From contig CAYNWB010000008.1 in NCBI GenBank assembly GCA_964400785.1, positions 3,862 through 67,861 of the forward strand: DNA of 64,000 bases. The letters are read 5' to 3'. The DNA comes from CAVQGZ01 sp964400785. GTDB taxonomy: Bacteria > Actinomycetota > Actinomycetes > Jiangellales > Jiangellaceae. Below are positions 61,997-64,000 of the stretch, one piece after another. The notes beneath the pieces were generated by a model. That model made no database searches, was not told the origin of the DNA, and was given only the letters and a program-made list of their open reading frames with translations. How positions within the stretch are numbered: position 1 is the stretch's first letter; each line of letters opens with the position of its first letter. A program made the position numbers and the translations under genes.

Positions 61997-62281
61997 TCAC
62001 AGCCTCGACACGATCGACAACGCTATCTGAACCGCGATGATCAGTACCAAGAAGCCCAGGTCGAGCGACACCGAGCCGATGCGCAGGGGTGGGATCACCC
62101 GGCGCAGGGCCTTCAACGGTGGGTCCGTGACCGAGTACGTCGCCTCGAGCACGAGCACCATCGGGCCCTTGGGCTCCCAGCTTCGCGACAGCACGAACAC
62201 CCAGTCGAAGACGAGTCGGGCCAGCAGCGCCAGGAAGAACAGCCACAGGACGGTCGACAGCACGGCACCGACGATCGTCAC
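61997..62281 (-). CDS. YggT-family membrane protein
   Basis: The 94-residue product has two YggT TM helices (MTIVGAVLSTVLWLFFLALL; LGFLVLIIAVQIALSIV) with the family loop VTDPPLKALRRVIPPLRIGSVSLDLGF. YggT proteins occur in division clusters upstream of divIVA, and their role may be in osmotic or division control. The GTG at 62281 lies 6 nt after TAGGCT (62288-62293), so it is leaderless. Confidence 0.92.
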   Translation of the reverse strand: MTIVGAVLSTVLWLFFLALLARLVFDWVFVLSRSWEPKGPMVLVLEATYSVTDPPLKALRRVIPPLRIGSVSLDLGFLVLIIAVQIALSIVSRL

Positions 62282-62287
62282 GCCACA

Positions 62288-62293
62288 AGCCTA
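62288..62293 (-). promoter_or_regulatory. -10 box of yggT (leaderless)
   Basis: TAGGCT on the minus strand, 6 nt before the GTG at 62281. It suggests that yggT-divIVA are transcribed separately from the mrp genes. Confidence 0.5.
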
Positions 62294-62310
62294 AGCCACC
62301 GACGCCGCGC

Positions 62311-62646
62311 TCACCGCTGGGGACTCCGGCCGGCACCGGGTTCGTCCAGACGCGTCAGTGGGGGCTGGGCGGTGCCCGCCCGGTAGGCGGCCCGCCCCAG
62401 GGCCAGCCCGCTCAGCGGCACGGTGAGCACGTGCAGCGCGAGCACCAGCACCACGAGCACGGCCGTGCGCCCACCGGGCTCGTCCAGCAGAACCCCCACG
62501 AGCAGCAGCGCGACGCCGAGCACGGCGGCCTTGGACACCGCGCTGGTGCGGGTCAGCGGGTCGGGCAGGCGGAACAGCCCGAGCCCGGCCAGGGCCACGA
62601 GCAAGGCCCCCAGCACCTCGAGCACTCCGGCGAGCGTCTGCATCAT
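62311..62646 (-). CDS. mrpG: Na+/H+ antiporter subunit MrpG
   Basis: The 111-residue product has three TM helices and MrpG signs: LFRLPDPLTRTSAVSKAAVLGVALLLVG, with the conserved SKAA stretch. It is a small structural subunit of the multi-component cation/proton antiporter. The ATG at 62646 overlaps the mrpF stop (ATGA). The tail after residue 90 is hydrophilic. It is the last gene of the mrp operon. Confidence 0.92.
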   Translation of the reverse strand: MMQTLAGVLEVLGALLVALAGLGLFRLPDPLTRTSAVSKAAVLGVALLLVGVLLDEPGGRTAVLVVLVLALHVLTVPLSGLALGRAAYRAGTAQPPLTRLDEPGAGRSPQR

Positions 62647-62903
62647 TCGTCGGTCCCCCGGTGGACGAGGCGTGCCAGCGAGATCGTGGCCACGAACCCG
62701 ACGAGCACGGCCACCAGCGCGAGGTCGAGAAGCAGGGGCTGCTCGGTGCGTGCCGCCACCAGCACGACGGCACCGACCGCGGCGATGAACACGAGCTCGG
62801 CGCCGATGGCCCGGTCGGCCGCGGTCGGACCGACCCAGATGCGCAGCACGGCAGCCAGCACCCCGAGGGCGAGCAGCCCGAGCGCGACGTCGGTGGTGCT
62901 CAT
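62643..62903 (-). CDS. mrpF: Na+/H+ antiporter subunit MrpF
   Basis: The 86-residue, three-helix product shows the MrpF motif RIWVGPTAADRAIGAELV followed by LALVAVLVGFVATISLARLV. It overlaps mrpE and mrpG by 4 bp each. Confidence 0.93.
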   Translation of the reverse strand: MSTTDVALGLLALGVLAAVLRIWVGPTAADRAIGAELVFIAAVGAVVLVAARTEQPLLLDLALVAVLVGFVATISLARLVHRGTDE

Positions 62904-63268
62904 GGGTCCTCCTCGATCGGCTGCGGGTACCGCAGGGCACGCAGCACCCGGTGCTCCATCGCCTGTACCTCGGCCCGCAGGGCCTCGGGGTCGGCTCCGT
63001 ACATGCCGTGCACCCACAGGGCGGGCGGGCTCGACTCGATGCCCACGGTCAGCGTGCCGGGCGTCAGGGTCAGCAGCCCACTGACGGTGGCTGTCTCGAT
63101 CCCGGTGCGCGCACGCAGCGGCACCACCAGCACCACCGGGGCCACGCGTGCCGACGGCGCCACGATGTCGCGGGCGACCTGCAGCGAGGCCTTGACGATG
63201 GCGACGGACGCCCAGGCGACGAGGCCCAGCACAGCGAGCAGGCGACCAGGCAGCACACGCAGGGTCAT
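62900..63268 (-). CDS. mrpE: Na+/H+ antiporter subunit MrpE
   Basis: The 122-residue product has an N-terminal membrane part (LLAVLGLVAWASVAIVKASLQVA) and a cytoplasmic domain with LRARTGIETATVSGLLTLTPGTLTV and WVHGMYG, typical of MrpE. It overlaps the mrpD stop and mrpF start by 4 bp each. Confidence 0.92.
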   Translation of the reverse strand: MTLRVLPGRLLAVLGLVAWASVAIVKASLQVARDIVAPSARVAPVVLVVPLRARTGIETATVSGLLTLTPGTLTVGIESSPPALWVHGMYGADPEALRAEVQAMEHRVLRALRYPQPIEEDP

Positions 63269-63459
63269 GGGCGCAGCACCGCCTCGGAGTAGGCGCCCGG
63301 GTCGGCCAGGGCGGCGCCGGCGACGTCGCTGAGTGCCAGCAGCCAGTCCGGCGCCAGCCCCACCGCGAGGCTGGCCAGGGCGAGCACGCCGCCCGGCAGC
63401 ACCAGCGCTGCCGACCAGGGTGCCGCCCGCGGGCCGTCGGGCTTCGGGGCCTTGGCGGC
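63265..63459 (-). CDS. mrpD: C-terminal end of antiporter subunit MrpD, cut by a chimeric junction
   Basis: Only 65 codons remain. They carry the C-terminal membrane helix (AALVLPGGVLALASLAVGLAPDWLLAL) and the end typical of MrpD before mrpE. Codon use is very GC-rich, as elsewhere. Upstream, the same frame changes at about 63451-63460 into a glutamate-dehydrogenase-like sequence with lower GC, so the rest of mrpD is not in this window. Confidence 0.75.
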   Translation of the reverse strand, partial: AAKAPKPDGPRAAPWSAALVLPGGVLALASLAVGLAPDWLLALSDVAGAALADPGAYSEAVLRP

Positions 63460-63597
63460 TTCATACTCCAGCAGTTCGGCGTTGGTGACTTCGTCCGTGC
63501 CGGGGCAGCCGCTAACACGGCCGTTCTGCCGCAAATGGGCCTGTACTGTGACCGGATCCAGCCCATTTTGGTTATAGATGCCGCCAAACTCGTCGCT
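63460..63597 (-). pseudogene. Glutamate/leucine dehydrogenase fragment (foreign insert)
   Basis: The translated run includes GGIYNQNGLD, a spacer, GRVSGCPGTDEVTNAELLEYE, which matches the nucleotide-binding part of Glu/Leu/Phe/Val dehydrogenases (usual form GGIYNxxGLD...GFPGAEEITNEELLELD). It is about 45 codons, fused in frame to mrpD on one side and stopping at an iron-ADH fragment on the other. Base composition is clearly lower in GC (e.g. TATAACCAAAATGGG). It is not a functional gene and is probably an assembly or amplification artefact. Confidence 0.65.
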
Positions 63598-64000
63598 GCC
63601 ATTGCCCCTTCGGAGAAGCCTGCCGAAACCTTCGCGCTTGCCGCAAAGCCCCTGCCGACGAACGGCCTGCCGGCCATTGCCATCCCGACCACGGCGGGCA
63701 CCGGCTCGGAAGTCACGCGGACCTCGGTGATCTCCAGGGAGGACGGATCGAAGATATGGTTCTGGGGCGAAGAGCTGATGTTCGCGCAGGCGGTTCTCGA
63801 TCCGGAGCTGACGCTCAGCCTGCCGCCGCACCTGACGGCATGGACCGGCATCGATGCGGTCGCGCACGCGCTCGAAGGCTCCACGGCGCGGACCACCAGC
63901 CCGGCCGGCCAACTCTACGGGCTTGAAGCCTTGCGGCTGCTGGCAAAGCATTTGCCGCGGGCCGTCGCGGATGGCTCCGATCTGGAGGCGCGCGGCCATG
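63577..64000 (+). CDS. Iron-containing alcohol dehydrogenase fragment (foreign)
   Basis: About 141 codons continue past the window edge. Signs of group III Fe-ADH are DAAKLVAAIAPSEK, LPAIAIPTTAGTGSEVTRTS, the metal-binding His in LTAWTGIDAVAHALEG. The N-terminal third, with the cofactor GGGS motif, is missing: the frame starts at DAAK, right where the dehydrogenase fragment ends. Codon use (ATT, CTT, GCA, TTG) differs from the host and looks proteobacterial. It is probably a contaminant sequence joined here. Confidence 0.75.

Noticed and set aside
63445..64000. Natural horizontal transfer of glutamate dehydrogenase and iron-ADH genes
   Set aside because: All three pieces are truncated, joined at short shared sequences in opposite orientations, and there is no mobile element. 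A chimeric assembly explains this better.

Overview
The window is very GC-rich chromosomal DNA from an actinobacterium. Third codon positions are almost all G or C. The lineage markers are PriA-type hisA with no trpF in sight, MurT/GatD, a TIGR03085 mycothiol-fold protein, the HGxxPAAW and Trp-operon membrane proteins, a DivIVA/Wag31 homologue, an ileS T-box, and many genes whose start codon lies 6-8 nt after a TANNNT box, as expected for leaderless mRNAs. I cannot name the genus. The piece looks like draft or metagenomic assembly: there is a 10-N gap at 43481-43490, and the right end (after about 63460) appears to be a chimeric join to foreign DNA.

Layout. 1-2515: a SARP-type regulator fused to a pseudokinase and a STAND ATPase, divergent from a small secreted peptide gene. 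2516-10167: a thioesterase, a livHMGF branched-chain amino-acid-type ABC transporter, a convergent livK-like binding protein, and a second binding lipoprotein. 10238-14702: a PspC-type histidine kinase and LuxR regulator, divergent from PspC/toast-rack membrane proteins, which suggests an envelope-stress module. 14709-23017: an ANTAR regulator, tRNA-Leu(CAA), pyruvate kinase and glutamate synthase (gltBD). 23194-32671: a DsbA-like protein and a dispersed trp cluster (trpE, Trp-membrane protein, HGxxPAAW protein, DUF2752 protein, trpC, trpB, trpA) interrupted by a two-component system. 32800-43480: a membrane protein, hisI overlapping a PLP decarboxylase, a heterodimeric ABC exporter, murT-gatD, hisF, a PPOX flavoprotein and a truncated RidA. 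43895-48484: hisD-C-B-(small protein)-H-A transcribed as one unit. 48709-57631: a LON-domain protein, ybaK, dnaE, a TipA-like MerR regulator with its own 19-bp-spacer promoter, an aldo/keto reductase, rluD, lspA and a DksA-like zinc-finger protein. 57742-62281: T-box-controlled ileS, divIVA and yggT. 62311-63459: the end of a Mrp Na+/H+ antiporter operon (D', E, F, G).

The most unusual content is non-coding. Two intergenic arrays (30277-30518 and 43573-43783) are built from the same 24-bp unit repeated every 31-32 bp. In each, units point inward to a 6-bp centre and then continue in inverted orientation, so each array is one large dyad. Both lie just downstream of an amino-acid biosynthesis gene (the Trp-operon membrane protein and hisA/priA). 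Other repeats are a 68-bp duplicated hairpin element between livF and livK, a heptamer tandem repeat at 30231, and a 22-bp-arm inverted repeat upstream of hisD.

How the genes fit together: trp and his biosynthesis share PriA; gltBD supplies glutamate; livHMGFK imports amino acids or related compounds; murT-gatD, lspA, divIVA and the PspC proteins serve the cell envelope.
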